NCBI RefSeq assembly: GCF_024972755.1
Contig: NZ_CP087724.1
Coordinates: forward strand, 1,426,001-1,490,000
Direction: 5' to 3'
DNA: 64,000 nucleotides
From: Halanaeroarchaeum sp. HSR-CO
Lineage (GTDB): Archaea; Halobacteriota; Halobacteria; Halobacteriales; Halobacteriaceae
The notes below the pieces were generated by a model. It made no database searches, had not been told where the DNA came from, and saw only the letters and a list, made by a program, of their open reading frames with translations. A program made the translations under genes and the position numbers. Each line of letters starts with the position of its first letter. Within the stretch, counting starts at the first letter, position 1. Of the stretch, positions 8,626-17,503 are shown piece after piece.

Positions 8626-9987
8626 TCACCCATCCAGCTTGCTGTTCAATACTTTTGCCGCCGTCAGCACTGGGTCCCACGTGGGACCGAACGGAGGTGC
8701 GTACGAGAGATCCAGATACTCGACCTGTCTCGTATCCATCTCGGCGTAGATGGCTGTCGTCACCGTATCGACGCGCTTCGTGACTCCCTCCTCGCCGACC
8801 ATCGCGGCCCCCAGTACCCGCTTCGAATCCGCGTCCGCCACGAGTTCGATCTCGATAGCGCTCCCGCCGGGGTAGTATCCCGCCCTGGACTTCGACGTGA
8901 TCGACACCGACACCGGATCGAATCCCGCCGCTCTGGCACGTTCCTCGTCGATAATCCCGGTTCGACCGGCTTCGAGGTCGAACGCCTTCACGACTGCCGT
9001 TCCGGCGATGGGACCGGTCGGTGTCGGGTCGCCGGTCACGGTCTGCCCTACCGCTCGTCCCGCCCGGTTGGCGGTAAGCGCGAGTGGCACGTGGTCTGGC
9101 TCGCCGGTCACGACGTGCTCGGCTTCGGCACAGTCACCCGCCGCATAGACGTCTTGTGCACTCGTCTCCCCGTATTCGTCGACCGCTATCGCGCCGGTGT
9201 CGCCGATATCGATGCCTGCCGCGTCGGCGATCGTGGCGTTCGCATTCACGCCGACGCCGACGACGACCATATCGACGTGGACCGCGTCCGATTCCGTCCG
9301 CACGGCTTCGACCTGCTCCTCGCCGTCGAACCCCTCGACGCGGGTTCCCAGATGGGGGGTTACCCCGTTGTCTCGTAGTTCCTCCTCGACAGCTTCGCCG
9401 ACCATCTCCCCGAACGGGTCGAGGACGTGGTCGAGCATCTCGAAGACGTGGACGTCGAGTCCCTGCCCGCGGAAGGCTTCGGCCATCTCGATACCGATGT
9501 AGCCACCGCCGACGATGCCGACTGTCTGCGGTCGCTCGGACTCGGGTCGTTCGAGTGCTTCCCTGAGAGCGCGACCAGACGGTGGGTCGTGGATCGTGTA
9601 TATCTCCTCCAGGTCGATTCCGTCGAATGGGGGGACGATCGCGCTCGCGCCGGTGGCGATCAAGAGCGAATCGTAGGACTGTTCGATCACCGCGTCGGGC
9701 GTCTCCACGGTTACCGACTTCGCTTCCGTGTCGATTCCCGTCACCTCGTGATTGGTACGGAGGTCGATCCCTCGTTCCTCGATGAAACGCTCCTTGGGGA
9801 CGGCGACGATCTCCTCTAGTTCCTCGATCTCCCCTTTCACGTAATACGGAAGCCCACAGGCACCATACGAGACCCACTCACCCTTCTCGAAGACGACGAC
9901 GTCCAGATCGGGATTCTCCCGTTTGGCCTTGCTGGCCGCACTCATGCCGGCCGCGTCACCGCCGACAACGACGAACGTTTCTGCCAT
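8626..9987 (-). CDS. CoA-disulfide reductase / NAD(P)H oxidase-like flavoprotein
   Basis: A protein of 453 residues in the pyridine nucleotide-disulfide oxidoreductase family. The N-terminal FAD motif GGDAAGMSAASKAKR is followed by the single redox Cys at about residue 44 in YGACGLPYYVKG, the hallmark of the CoA-disulfide reductase / Nox subgroup. The NAD(P) motif GGGYIGIEMAEAF and the FAD motif VYAAGDCAE follow, then a dimerisation domain. Halophilic archaea use such enzymes on CoA or gamma-glutamylcysteine disulfide-type thiols or as NADH oxidase; the exact substrate is not resolvable here. Confidence 0.92.
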   Translation of the reverse strand: MAETFVVVGGDAAGMSAASKAKRENPDLDVVVFEKGEWVSYGACGLPYYVKGEIEELEEIVAVPKERFIEERGIDLRTNHEVTGIDTEAKSVTVETPDAVIEQSYDSLLIATGASAIVPPFDGIDLEEIYTIHDPPSGRALREALERPESERPQTVGIVGGGYIGIEMAEAFRGQGLDVHVFEMLDHVLDPFGEMVGEAVEEELRDNGVTPHLGTRVEGFDGEEQVEAVRTESDAVHVDMVVVGVGVNANATIADAAGIDIGDTGAIAVDEYGETSAQDVYAAGDCAEAEHVVTGEPDHVPLALTANRAGRAVGQTVTGDPTPTGPIAGTAVVKAFDLEAGRTGIIDEERARAAGFDPVSVSITSKSRAGYYPGGSAIEIELVADADSKRVLGAAMVGEEGVTKRVDTVTTAIYAEMDTRQVEYLDLSYAPPFGPTWDPVLTAAKVLNSKLDG

Positions 9988-10089
9988 GTCGAACCGTTAC
10001 CCTGGAGCAACAAAAAGTATTGCCCCTCACATACAATACAACCGGACGGCAGCCAATCGTTAAGTTGCTCTCCCCCGACAGGCTACGTG

Positions 10090-10725
10090 ATGGGACCTAC
10101 CGAAGCCTTCGAGACGCAGACCGGACGATACGAAGAGTGGTTCGAGGAGAACGAACCGACGTACCGGTCGGAGGTTCGGGCGCTCGACCGGTTCGTGGAT
10201 ACGGGCGCCTTCGGTCTCGAGATCGGAATCGGGACGGGGCGATTCGCCGAGCCGCTCGGCATCGACGTCGGCATCGATCCCGCACTGGAGATGCTCGAAC
10301 ACGCCGTCGAACGAGAGCGGTCTGTAGTTCAGGGGGTCGCCGAATGGCTCCCGTTCCAGGACGACGTCTTCGACGTCGCGCTCATCGTGACGACCATCTG
10401 TTTCGTCGACGACATCGAGCGAACGCTCGAGGAAGCCGGTCGGGTCCTCCACGCGGACGGCCGTCTCGTCATGGGGTACATCGATCGGGAGAGCGAGTAC
10501 GGCCGTCATTACCAGGCGATCAAGGACGAGAATCCCTTCTACAGGGATGCGACGTTCGTCTCGACCGACGAACTACTGGCCGACCTAGACGCTCTGGGCT
10601 ATGGTGACGTCGACATCGTCCAGACCGTCTTCGGTTCGCCGGGAGAACACGACGAAGTGGACGAACCACGACCGGGGTACGGCGAAGGGTCCTTCGTCGC
10701 GCTCTCCGCTCGAGCGCCGAACTGA
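10090..10725 (+). CDS. Class I SAM-dependent methyltransferase
   Basis: A protein of about 211 residues with a Rossmann methyltransferase fold. Motif I reads FGLEIGIGTGRFAEPLG, followed by GIDPALEMLE (acidic residue for the SAM ribose) and LPFQDDVFDVALIV (motif IV). The ATG at 10090 follows an alternative GTG at 10087. The substrate is unknown; it resembles the ubiquinone/menaquinone-type small-molecule methyltransferase group. It converges tail to tail with the next gene: the two stop codons abut as TGATCA with no spacer, leaving no room for a separate terminator. Confidence 0.88.
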   Translation: MGPTEAFETQTGRYEEWFEENEPTYRSEVRALDRFVDTGAFGLEIGIGTGRFAEPLGIDVGIDPALEMLEHAVERERSVVQGVAEWLPFQDDVFDVALIVTTICFVDDIERTLEEAGRVLHADGRLVMGYIDRESEYGRHYQAIKDENPFYRDATFVSTDELLADLDALGYGDVDIVQTVFGSPGEHDEVDEPRPGYGEGSFVALSARAPN

Positions 10726-11100
10726 TCAGTCCAGGGGTACCTTGAGGTCGAGGACTGGCGATTTGTCTACCATGTCCACTCCTCGGACGGTCAGCGTCGA
10801 TCCGTCCATCGCCAGTACCTCCACGGTGGTGAGTACTATCGGATTCGGACGCGCGGGAGACCGGCTCGCGAAGACGCCCCGACCTTCGATCCGGTCCAGA
10901 CGTAACAGCGTTCGGTCAGCTTCGTGAGCGAACCAGACCACGATGAGGGAATCGCCCGCCTCGATACCGGCTAACCCTGCTTCGTACTCGGATTCGAGTT
11001 CGATCGTTCCCTCGATATCGTCGTTCGATCCTTGCCGTGGTGCCTCGCTCGTCGCAGTAATCGGTGTCCGAACCCGACCGATGGGAGACAGTTCGATCAT
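10726..11100 (-). CDS. trmO: TrmO/TsaA-family tRNA methyltransferase
   Basis: A protein of 124 residues starting MIELSPIGRVRTPI, a typical beginning of the TsaA/YaeB/TrmO family. The diagnostic SPARPNPIVLTTVEV (family consensus RPNPIGLT) and the C-terminal DMVDKSPVLDLKVPL are present. Characterised TrmO enzymes use SAM to methylate N6-threonylcarbamoyladenosine-37 in tRNA. The bacterial protein has an extra C-terminal domain that is lacking here, as in many archaeal members. Confidence 0.9.
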   Translation of the reverse strand: MIELSPIGRVRTPITATSEAPRQGSNDDIEGTIELESEYEAGLAGIEAGDSLIVVWFAHEADRTLLRLDRIEGRGVFASRSPARPNPIVLTTVEVLAMDGSTLTVRGVDMVDKSPVLDLKVPLD

Positions 11101-11463
11101 ATCTTGAACCACGTCGTGATCGGTTACCGATGTTTTGGTATCCTGCCGTCCCGGCCGACGGTGACATCCTCTCGTCCAATTGAGCATCCAGTTCCGTTAT
11201 CGACAGTTGCAGTCCGATAGCAGGTGGCATGCACTCGTCCATCGTCGAAATGGCTGTATCTATCCGATCTTTGCCATTGTTGAGCCGGACACGACATTGT
11301 ATCCTTACCACAATATAGTGGGCTGCAATTCTGCGTTCATCGCTGGAAACCTCACGTTTATAGGAATATAGTGTTCTCCGTAGATGAAAATATATTGTGT
11401 ATTGCGCAAGAACAGGGGAGATTGAGAACATATATTATCTTCAAAGGAGAATAACGGATTGCA
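11101..11463 (+). promoter_or_regulatory. AT-rich divergent intergenic region upstream of peroxiredoxin
   Basis: There are 363 bases without a credible gene between the TrmO start and the peroxiredoxin start. The last 150 bases are markedly AT-rich, with TATA-like stretches (AAAATATATTG near 11386 and ATATATTATC near 11430). A GGAG close to 11444 could serve as a ribosome-binding site. Both divergent promoters presumably lie here. No conserved operator can be assigned by eye. Confidence 0.5.
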
Positions 11464-12138
11464 ATGTCCGAAGACGCAGACGACTCGCCGAGATTGGCAC
11501 TTATCGGGGACGAATTCCCCGAAATGACGGTAAATACGACCCACGGAGAACTGACCCTGCCGGACGAATACGAAGACGAGTGGTTCGTCCTCTTCAGTCA
11601 CCCCGGAGATTTCACCCCCGTCTGTACGACTGAATTCGTCGGCTTCGAACAGCGCCGCGAACAGTTCGAAGAGATGGGCGTAAATCTGATCGGTCTCTCC
11701 GTCGACCGTGTCCACTCCCACCTGAAATGGACCGAATGGATCGACGACGAACTGGACGTAGAAATCGGCTTCCCCATCATCGCCGACGAAGGTGGTTCGG
11801 TCGGCGAAAGACTCGGGATGATTCAGCCAAACGCGGGCACGAGCACCGTCCGTGCCGTCTTCATCGTCGACGACACCGGGACGATCCGAACCATCCTCTA
11901 CTACCCGGCCGAAGTCGGCCGGAACCTCGACGAAGTCCTCCGTGCCGTCGAGGCACTGCAGTTCTCCGACGCCGAAGGCGTCGCGACGCCCGCCGACTGG
12001 CCGAACAACGACATGTTCGGAGACAAGGTCCTCCTCCCGCCACCGGGAACCGAGGCCGACGCCGATGCACGTCTCGAAGAAGCTGAAGAGAAGGGCTACG
12101 ACGCTCGCGACTGGTGGTTCACCCTCAAGGACCGGTAA
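11464..12138 (+). CDS. Peroxiredoxin (1-Cys Prx6 type)
   Basis: A protein of 224 residues. The peroxidatic cysteine is at residue 54 in PGDFTPVCTTEF; a conserved Arg follows in STVRAVFIVDD. The C-terminal region DWPNNDMFGDKVLLPPPG aligns with archaeal Prx6-like enzymes, but no further cysteine is visible, so a 1-Cys mechanism with an external thiol is expected. It reduces H2O2 and alkyl hydroperoxides in the cytosol. The Trx/TrxR pair encoded 5 kb upstream is a plausible reductant (inference). Confidence 0.94.
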   Translation: MSEDADDSPRLALIGDEFPEMTVNTTHGELTLPDEYEDEWFVLFSHPGDFTPVCTTEFVGFEQRREQFEEMGVNLIGLSVDRVHSHLKWTEWIDDELDVEIGFPIIADEGGSVGERLGMIQPNAGTSTVRAVFIVDDTGTIRTILYYPAEVGRNLDEVLRAVEALQFSDAEGVATPADWPNNDMFGDKVLLPPPGTEADADARLEEAEEKGYDARDWWFTLKDR

Positions 12139-12199
12139 TCAGTTTCGAGCGACCCATCTAGAGCTACCACTACTACCGCATTCTTCTTCGCGTTTGCCT

Positions 12200-12223
12200 G
12201 GCTGACCGTGATTTCGATCAGCC
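12200..12223 (+). terminator. Hairpin between convergent peroxiredoxin and sulfatase-like genes
   Basis: GGCTGA (12200-12205) pairs with TCAGCC (12218-12223) across a 12-base loop, located between two converging genes. It is preceded by a T-rich run. This could be a bidirectional transcription end, although archaeal termination mainly relies on oligo-T tracts. Confidence 0.35.
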
Positions 12224-12233
12224 GCTCGGCCGT

Positions 12234-13658
12234 TCACTGATAGCCGAGGGCCTTGAGACGCTTCTGTACGCCATCGGGCGTTTCGCCGGCAGCGGGCTGG
12301 TTCCCGCTGGTCGCCCCATCCTCGAGCCGATTGACGTGGTCGAGGGCAGCCTCTCGAAGGACCGCGACACCGGGTTCGTCTCGGCTATCCGGCCACAGGT
12401 TCTCCTGTTCGCCGGTATCGGCTATCCTGTCGTAGAGCTCGTGTGACTCGCCATCGGTGTGATGGATGTAGGTCCACTCCTCGGACCGGGCCGAAACGAG
12501 CAGGTCTCCCTCGTCGATCCGTTTCGGGATCGGCTGTTGGGTCACTGAATCACCGCGGACGGCGACGGATACCGGGGGCTCCCCGTGGGTCGATTCGCCG
12601 TCACGCACAGCAGAGAGGATGCTCTCTCCGTCGAACCCTTCGGTGGGAAGCCCGGCGGCGTCGAGGAGCGTCGGGGGAAGGGTATCCAGGGACGTCGGTG
12701 CCGATATGTCGCTCGCGTCCATCGCCGGATGGTCGATGATCAACGGAACGTGGGTCAGTTCGTCGTAGAGCTTGGGATAATGGGCGAGGTGACCGTGGTC
12801 CATGAACTCCTCGCCGTGATCGCCGGCGACGACGACGCACGTCTCATCACGAAGTCCCTCCGCTTCGAGTTTGTCCAGCAGTCGACCGACGCTCGCATCG
12901 ACCTGGTGAACGGTGGCATCGTAGAGTGACCGAAGGTCGGCTAGTGTACTGTCGTTTACCTCCAGGCCGAGTCCCGTCCGGAGGTGCGCCCGGAGCATAC
13001 GGAGGGTGCTGGTCTTGTTGTTTGTCACTTGTCGAAGGTGGCGGGGGGCAGGAACGTACGGTGTATGGGTGTCCATGTAGTGCACCCAGAGGAAAAAGGG
13101 CCCGTCGGTCGATTCGAGGAACGACACCGCCCGCGATTCCACGTCGATCAGCCGCGATGCGTCGAGGAACTGCGGTCGGTCGTCCCCCTTTAGTCGGCCT
13201 ATCGCCCGGCGAAATGGCGACGAGAGTAGTTGCACCCATCCCTGAACTGTCGGATGAGCAGCGAGGTACCGCCCGTAGAGCGAGCCATCGGATTCGGTGA
13301 ACGTTTCGAAGGAATCGAATCCACGATCGTATCCCCAGTGAGAGGTCAAGAAACCGTTCGCGGCGTTGAACCCGGCCGTCTCCGCACCGTGTTCGTCGAA
13401 CGTCTCGGCGAGCGTCGAATCCGAGGCGACACCGATGTCCGGTCCCTCGGCGAAGACCGGTTTCGACCCGAGGATACTCGGAAACGAGAACGGCGTCCAG
13501 TTACCGGACGCGAATGCGTTCTCGACGTTCGTCCCGGACTCGGCGAGTGCGTCGATATTCGGCGAGTGCGAGTTCTCACCACCAACAGCATCCGCTCGCA
13601 GCGAATCGACGGTGATGAGGAGGACCCCGTCGACCGGGGCGGTGGATTCTTCAGTCAC
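12234..13658 (-). CDS. Sulfatase-like hydrolase (alkaline phosphatase superfamily)
   Basis: A protein of 474 residues. The N-terminal LLITVDSLRADAVGG supplies the first metal-binding Asp of the sulfatase/alkaline-phosphatase superfamily, and VVVAGDHGEEFMDHGHLAHYPKLYDELTHVPLI supplies the later Asp-His ligands. The canonical formylglycine motif C/S-x-P-x-R is not present: the corresponding stretch reads GNWTPFSFPSILGS. True sulfatase activity is therefore doubtful; a phosphoesterase or phosphotransferase acting on glycans or glycerol-phosphate is equally possible. No signal peptide is visible. Confidence 0.85.
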   Translation of the reverse strand: MTEESTAPVDGVLLITVDSLRADAVGGENSHSPNIDALAESGTNVENAFASGNWTPFSFPSILGSKPVFAEGPDIGVASDSTLAETFDEHGAETAGFNAANGFLTSHWGYDRGFDSFETFTESDGSLYGRYLAAHPTVQGWVQLLSSPFRRAIGRLKGDDRPQFLDASRLIDVESRAVSFLESTDGPFFLWVHYMDTHTPYVPAPRHLRQVTNNKTSTLRMLRAHLRTGLGLEVNDSTLADLRSLYDATVHQVDASVGRLLDKLEAEGLRDETCVVVAGDHGEEFMDHGHLAHYPKLYDELTHVPLIIDHPAMDASDISAPTSLDTLPPTLLDAAGLPTEGFDGESILSAVRDGESTHGEPPVSVAVRGDSVTQQPIPKRIDEGDLLVSARSEEWTYIHHTDGESHELYDRIADTGEQENLWPDSRDEPGVAVLREAALDHVNRLEDGATSGNQPAAGETPDGVQKRLKALGYQ

Positions 13659-13814
13659 GTTACCTGAGGTAGGGGTAGCGCCGGTTTAAACCTTCTTAGA
13701 ATCCGACACACGTTATAGCATGCCAACAGTTCGCGGTGGCGATCCACCACCGAAACCGGGTGATGTGACCGTGACACGTTGGTATTATCACGCGTGCGTC
13801 CGACCGTTGTCCTA

Positions 13815-14273
13815 ATGGACGACGTCTACGATTCGGAGGATGCTCGGGCATTCCTCCAGCAGTACATCGACCAACACGGCTACCTCTCATTTCTCGATCT
13901 GCAAGTAGAATCGATGACTCCCGGCGAGATGGTCATGCGCGTCCCGTACGACGATAAACTGGCCAACAGGGGGCAGGGGAACGGGAACGTCCACGGCGGG
14001 ATCGCCGCAACGATCATCGACACGGCAGGGGGGTTGAGCGTTCAAGCGTCCCTGGACGACCCCATCGACTCCGGCGTCGCCACCATCGATCTCAACGTCT
14101 CGTACCTCCGACCTGCCAGAGGCGACCTCGTCGCTACCGCCGAGGTCGTTCGGATCGGATCGACGGTCGGCGTCGCAACCGTCGATGTGGAAAGCAAGGT
14201 TCCAGACGGCAACCAGGAGACCGTCGCCGTCGGACGAGGGTCGTTCCGAATATTCCGACCGGACGATTCCTGA
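13815..14273 (+). CDS. PaaI-like hotdog thioesterase
   Basis: A protein of 152 residues with a hotdog fold. The catalytic-loop region reads NVHGGIAATIIDTAGGLS (the HGG motif and an acidic residue on the long helix), followed by TIDLNVSYLRPARGDLVATAEVV. It likely hydrolyses aromatic or other acyl-CoA thioesters. The ATG at 13815 is preferred over an in-frame GTG 12 codons upstream because it gives the usual N-terminal helix. Confidence 0.9.
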   Translation: MDDVYDSEDARAFLQQYIDQHGYLSFLDLQVESMTPGEMVMRVPYDDKLANRGQGNGNVHGGIAATIIDTAGGLSVQASLDDPIDSGVATIDLNVSYLRPARGDLVATAEVVRIGSTVGVATVDVESKVPDGNQETVAVGRGSFRIFRPDDS

Positions 14274-14309
14274 CCCAACTACTAACTCCTCCAGTCCGTA
14301 TCGGAGACG

Positions 14310-15728
14310 ATGAGTGATTCGGCCGACGTGACGTTGTTCTGGCATCGTCGTGATCTTCGAACGATCGATAATGCTGGCCTCGACCGGGCGACAGCCCACG
14401 GGTCGGTGGTGCCGATATTCTGTCTCGACGACGATATCCTCCAGTATGCCGGGCGCCCCCGGGTCAGATTCATGCTCGAGGCCCTTCGAGACCTCCGCAA
14501 GCGATATCGTGACCTGGGAACGGATCTGATCGTCGTTCACGGAGACCCGAGCGTCCAGATTCCAGCGGTCGCAGCGGAATACGACGCAGACACCGTCGTG
14601 TGGAACGACGATTACTCCGGACTCGCCCAGGAGCGAGACGAATCGGTCGAGGACGCACTCCTCTCTGCCGGCTTCGACGTTGACTGGGTACAAGACCTCG
14701 TCCTCCACGAACCGGGTTCGATCCGGACCTCGAATGGTGACCCGTACTCCGTCTTCTCGTACTACTGGAAGAAGTGGCAAGACCGTGAGAAAGAATCCTC
14801 GTATGCTTGTCCAGAGGCCGACGCATTCGTTGGGGTCTCTGGTAATCCGATACCAGGACTCGAGGAACTGGGATTCGAGCAACCCGACGCTTCGATTCCC
14901 GACGGAACTCGCCAGGCCGCAATCGACCGACTTCGGGCGTTTATCGAGGATCCGATTTTCTCGTATAGCGACTGTCGAGACGTCCCCGCCGAAGCGTGCA
15001 CCTCACGACTGTCACAGGATCTCAAGTTCGGGCTTGTGGGGATCCGCGAGGTGTACGAGGCGACCGAACGGGCGAAGTCGTCGGCCAGCTCGTCGGAAGA
15101 CCGTGAGTCCGTCCGCGAGTTCCAGCGCCAACTCGCCTGGCGGGAATTCTACGCCCAGGTTCTGACGTACAGCCCAGAGACCGTGACCGAGAATTTCAAG
15201 TCCTACACGAACCCGATTTCGTGGAAACGAGACGAGGACGCCCTCGATGCCTGGAAACGAGGGCAGACGGGGTACCCCATCGTCGACGCTGGCATGCGAC
15301 AATTACTGGCAGAAGGATACATGCACAACCGGGTCCGCATGATCGTCGCCTCGTTTCTCACCAAAGACCTGCTCGTGGACTGGCGAGAAGGGTACCGGTG
15401 GTTCCGTGATCGTCTCGTGGATCACGATACAGCGAACGACGTCGGTGGGTGGCAGTGGGCGGCATCCACGGGAACCGACGCCCAGCCGTACTTTCGCATC
15501 TTCAACCCCATGACACAGGGCGAGCGCTACGATCCCGAAGCGCAGTATATCACCGAATACGTCGAAGAACTCCGGAATGTCGACGCTGAAATAATCCACG
15601 ACTGGACTGACCTGTCTCCCACTCAACGGGAGGCGAACGCCCCGGCGTATCCAGCGCCCATCGTCGACCACGCGGCCCGCAGAGAAGCGGCGATTGCGAT
15701 GTTCGAACGCGCGAGGGCGGACGATTAA
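14310..15728 (+). CDS. phr: Deoxyribodipyrimidine photolyase / cryptochrome family
   Basis: A protein of 472 residues. The N-terminal alpha/beta antenna domain begins VTLFWHRRDLRTIDNAGL; the C-terminal FAD domain contains REFQRQLAWREFYAQVL, GQTGYPIVDAGMRQLL, YMHNRVRMIVASFLTKDL and DVGGWQWAASTGTDAQPYFRIFNP. These match class I CPD photolyases, which repair UV-induced cyclobutane dimers with blue light. The intact tryptophan-rich FAD pocket argues for a functional repair enzyme rather than a pure photoreceptor. Confidence 0.96.
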   Translation: MSDSADVTLFWHRRDLRTIDNAGLDRATAHGSVVPIFCLDDDILQYAGRPRVRFMLEALRDLRKRYRDLGTDLIVVHGDPSVQIPAVAAEYDADTVVWNDDYSGLAQERDESVEDALLSAGFDVDWVQDLVLHEPGSIRTSNGDPYSVFSYYWKKWQDREKESSYACPEADAFVGVSGNPIPGLEELGFEQPDASIPDGTRQAAIDRLRAFIEDPIFSYSDCRDVPAEACTSRLSQDLKFGLVGIREVYEATERAKSSASSSEDRESVREFQRQLAWREFYAQVLTYSPETVTENFKSYTNPISWKRDEDALDAWKRGQTGYPIVDAGMRQLLAEGYMHNRVRMIVASFLTKDLLVDWREGYRWFRDRLVDHDTANDVGGWQWAASTGTDAQPYFRIFNPMTQGERYDPEAQYITEYVEELRNVDAEIIHDWTDLSPTQREANAPAYPAPIVDHAARREAAIAMFERARADD

Positions 15729-15862
15729 CACAATCGATATGAAGCGAGTACCTCCGCTTTCGAAACCTTCGTTACTGGTAGCAACTCGGCCTCTAACCGG
15801 ACAACCACCGCTTCCTCAACCTTTATCAGGAATCCGGGAGATAATCCTATTGTAGATCCACG

Positions 15863-16465
15863 ATGAGCGATTACGAACTTCCACCACTGCCGTACGACTA
15901 CGACGCACTGGAACCACACATCTCAGAACAGGTCCTCACCTGGCACCACGACACCCACCATCAGGGCTACGTCAACGGCTGGAACAGTGCCGAAGCAACG
16001 CTCGCCGAGAATCGCGACGCCGGATCGACCGACGGGTCCGCTGGCGCCATCCGTAGTGTCACCCACAACGGCTCGGGCCACATTCTGCACACGCTGTTCT
16101 GGAACAACATGTCCCCGAACGGGGGCGGCGAACCTGAGGGTGCCCTTCGGGACCGCATCGAAGCCGACTTCGGCTCGTACGACGCCTGGAAAGCCGAATT
16201 CGAAGCCGCCGCCTCCGCCGCCAGTGGCTGGGCACTCCTGGTGTACGACAGCCACTCCGAACAACTCCGCAACGTCGTCGTCGACAAACACGACCAGGGC
16301 GCCCTCTGGGGCAGCCACCCGATCCTGGCACTGGACGTCTGGGAGCACTCGTACTACTACGACTACGGCCCGGACCGCGGCAGCTTCGTCGACGCGTTCT
16401 TCGAAGTCGTCGACTGGGACGACGCCACGGAGAATTACAAGGACGTCGTCACGACCTTCGAGTAA
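15863..16465 (+). CDS. sod: Superoxide dismutase (Fe/Mn family)
   Basis: A protein of 200 residues. It opens with SDYELPPLPYDYDALEPHISEQVLTWHHDTHHQGYVNGWN (first metal His and gateway residues); NGSGHILHTLFWNNM gives the second His, and ALDVWEHSYYYDYG the Asp and third His. The length and motifs match haloarchaeal Mn-SODs. Its promoter region (15729-15862) is AT-richer and includes TTTATCAGG-type sequence. It is a cytosolic superoxide defence enzyme, in line with the neighbouring peroxiredoxin and photolyase genes. Confidence 0.97.
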   Translation: MSDYELPPLPYDYDALEPHISEQVLTWHHDTHHQGYVNGWNSAEATLAENRDAGSTDGSAGAIRSVTHNGSGHILHTLFWNNMSPNGGGEPEGALRDRIEADFGSYDAWKAEFEAAASAASGWALLVYDSHSEQLRNVVVDKHDQGALWGSHPILALDVWEHSYYYDYGPDRGSFVDAFFEVVDWDDATENYKDVVTTFE

Positions 16466-16533
16466 CTGGACTCCACAATTTTCTCGACGCGCCGACCGTG
16501 AGTCTTTAGTCACGGTGCAACGGGCATTCCAGT

Positions 16534-16806
16534 ATGCCAGTGTCGAAATCCGAATTCGAGACCCTCTATCCCGCGGACTTCTACACGCCCCCCGAATTAC
16601 TCGACGAAGACGAAATGTACACGGTCTACGAAATCGCTCGCCTCCTCCAGGAACTCGACCCCGACGCCGAACTCGAACCGCAGACCGAAGACATTCTTCT
16701 AGACTGGGCTATCCCGTGGATTATGGTTCACGCCGACGACCTCGTGGTCGCCGAACCCCGTGATGACGACGAACCCGGATACTATGGCGTGAACACGGCC
16801 GAGTGA
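16534..16806 (+). CDS. Conserved small haloarchaeal protein, function unknown
   Basis: A very acidic protein of 90 residues, MPVSKSEFETLYPADFYTPP..., with a probable helix YTVYEIARLLQELDPDAELEP and a C-terminal IPWIMVHADDLVVAEPRDDDEPGYYG. From memory it resembles a haloarchaeal domain of unknown function (DUF5827-like), but I cannot confirm the name. No catalytic motif, membrane segment or metal site is visible. It is isolated, in convergent arrangement with the MBL-fold hydrolase. Confidence 0.8.
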   Translation: MPVSKSEFETLYPADFYTPPELLDEDEMYTVYEIARLLQELDPDAELEPQTEDILLDWAIPWIMVHADDLVVAEPRDDDEPGYYGVNTAE

Positions 16807-16818
16807 CACCGGTCGTCG

Positions 16819-17394
16819 CTACACTCTCGCCATCCGATACGCCATCTCGATGTCCTCGTAGGGTCGGTCAGTGACGCTGGGACCGTGGCCGCTGTGGAGA
16901 ACACCGAGATCTTCGTCCACCAGTTCGAGAATACGCTCGATGCTCCGGACGAGGGTCGGGCGATCCCCTTCATCCAGATCGGTCCGTCCAAATCCTCCAC
17001 CCCCGAAGACGAGGTCACCCGCGAATAGGATCCCCGCGCTCTCCGCGTAGAAACAGAGGTGGTCGTTCTTGTGTCCCGGTGTATGGACTGCGTGATACTC
17101 GTGGTCACCGATCTGTATCACGTCACCATCGGCGATTTGTTCGTCCACCAGGGGATGCTGTGGATCGTGTCCCCAGACGTCGACGTCGAACGAACTCGCG
17201 ACCGATTCGGTGTTCTCTACGTGGTCGGGATGGGTGTGTGTAAGAACGATCGCATCCAGGGAATCGACGGCTTCTTCGAGGCGTGTAACGACGTCGAAGT
17301 TCGCACCCGGATCGACGAGGACGGTTCGTTCACCCTCGATGAGAAAGACGTTACTAGTGAACACCTGAATGTCCGCGGCGAGATTTCGGATCAT
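16819..17394 (-). CDS. MBL-fold metallo-hydrolase (glyoxalase II-like)
   Basis: A protein of 191 residues. The H-x-H-x-D-H motif is seen in LTHTHPDHVENTE; AVHTPGHKNDHLCFY gives the next His, GILFAGDLVFGGGGFGRTDL the bridging Asp and VLHSGHGPSV the last His. This is the full zinc site of small hydrolases such as glyoxalase II, hydrolysing a thioester or related bond. The substrate is not determinable. It is divergent from thyX. Confidence 0.92.
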   Translation of the reverse strand: MIRNLAADIQVFTSNVFLIEGERTVLVDPGANFDVVTRLEEAVDSLDAIVLTHTHPDHVENTESVASSFDVDVWGHDPQHPLVDEQIADGDVIQIGDHEYHAVHTPGHKNDHLCFYAESAGILFAGDLVFGGGGFGRTDLDEGDRPTLVRSIERILELVDEDLGVLHSGHGPSVTDRPYEDIEMAYRMARV

Positions 17395-17503
17395 AATCGG
17401 GTATCGATAGGACGTAGGCCCGGTCCGGGAAAGAAGCTTCGCGTCGGCAAGTGACCCAACAACGGTTTAGTGCCCCGCCACCCACTGCTCAGTCAGTACA
17501 CTC

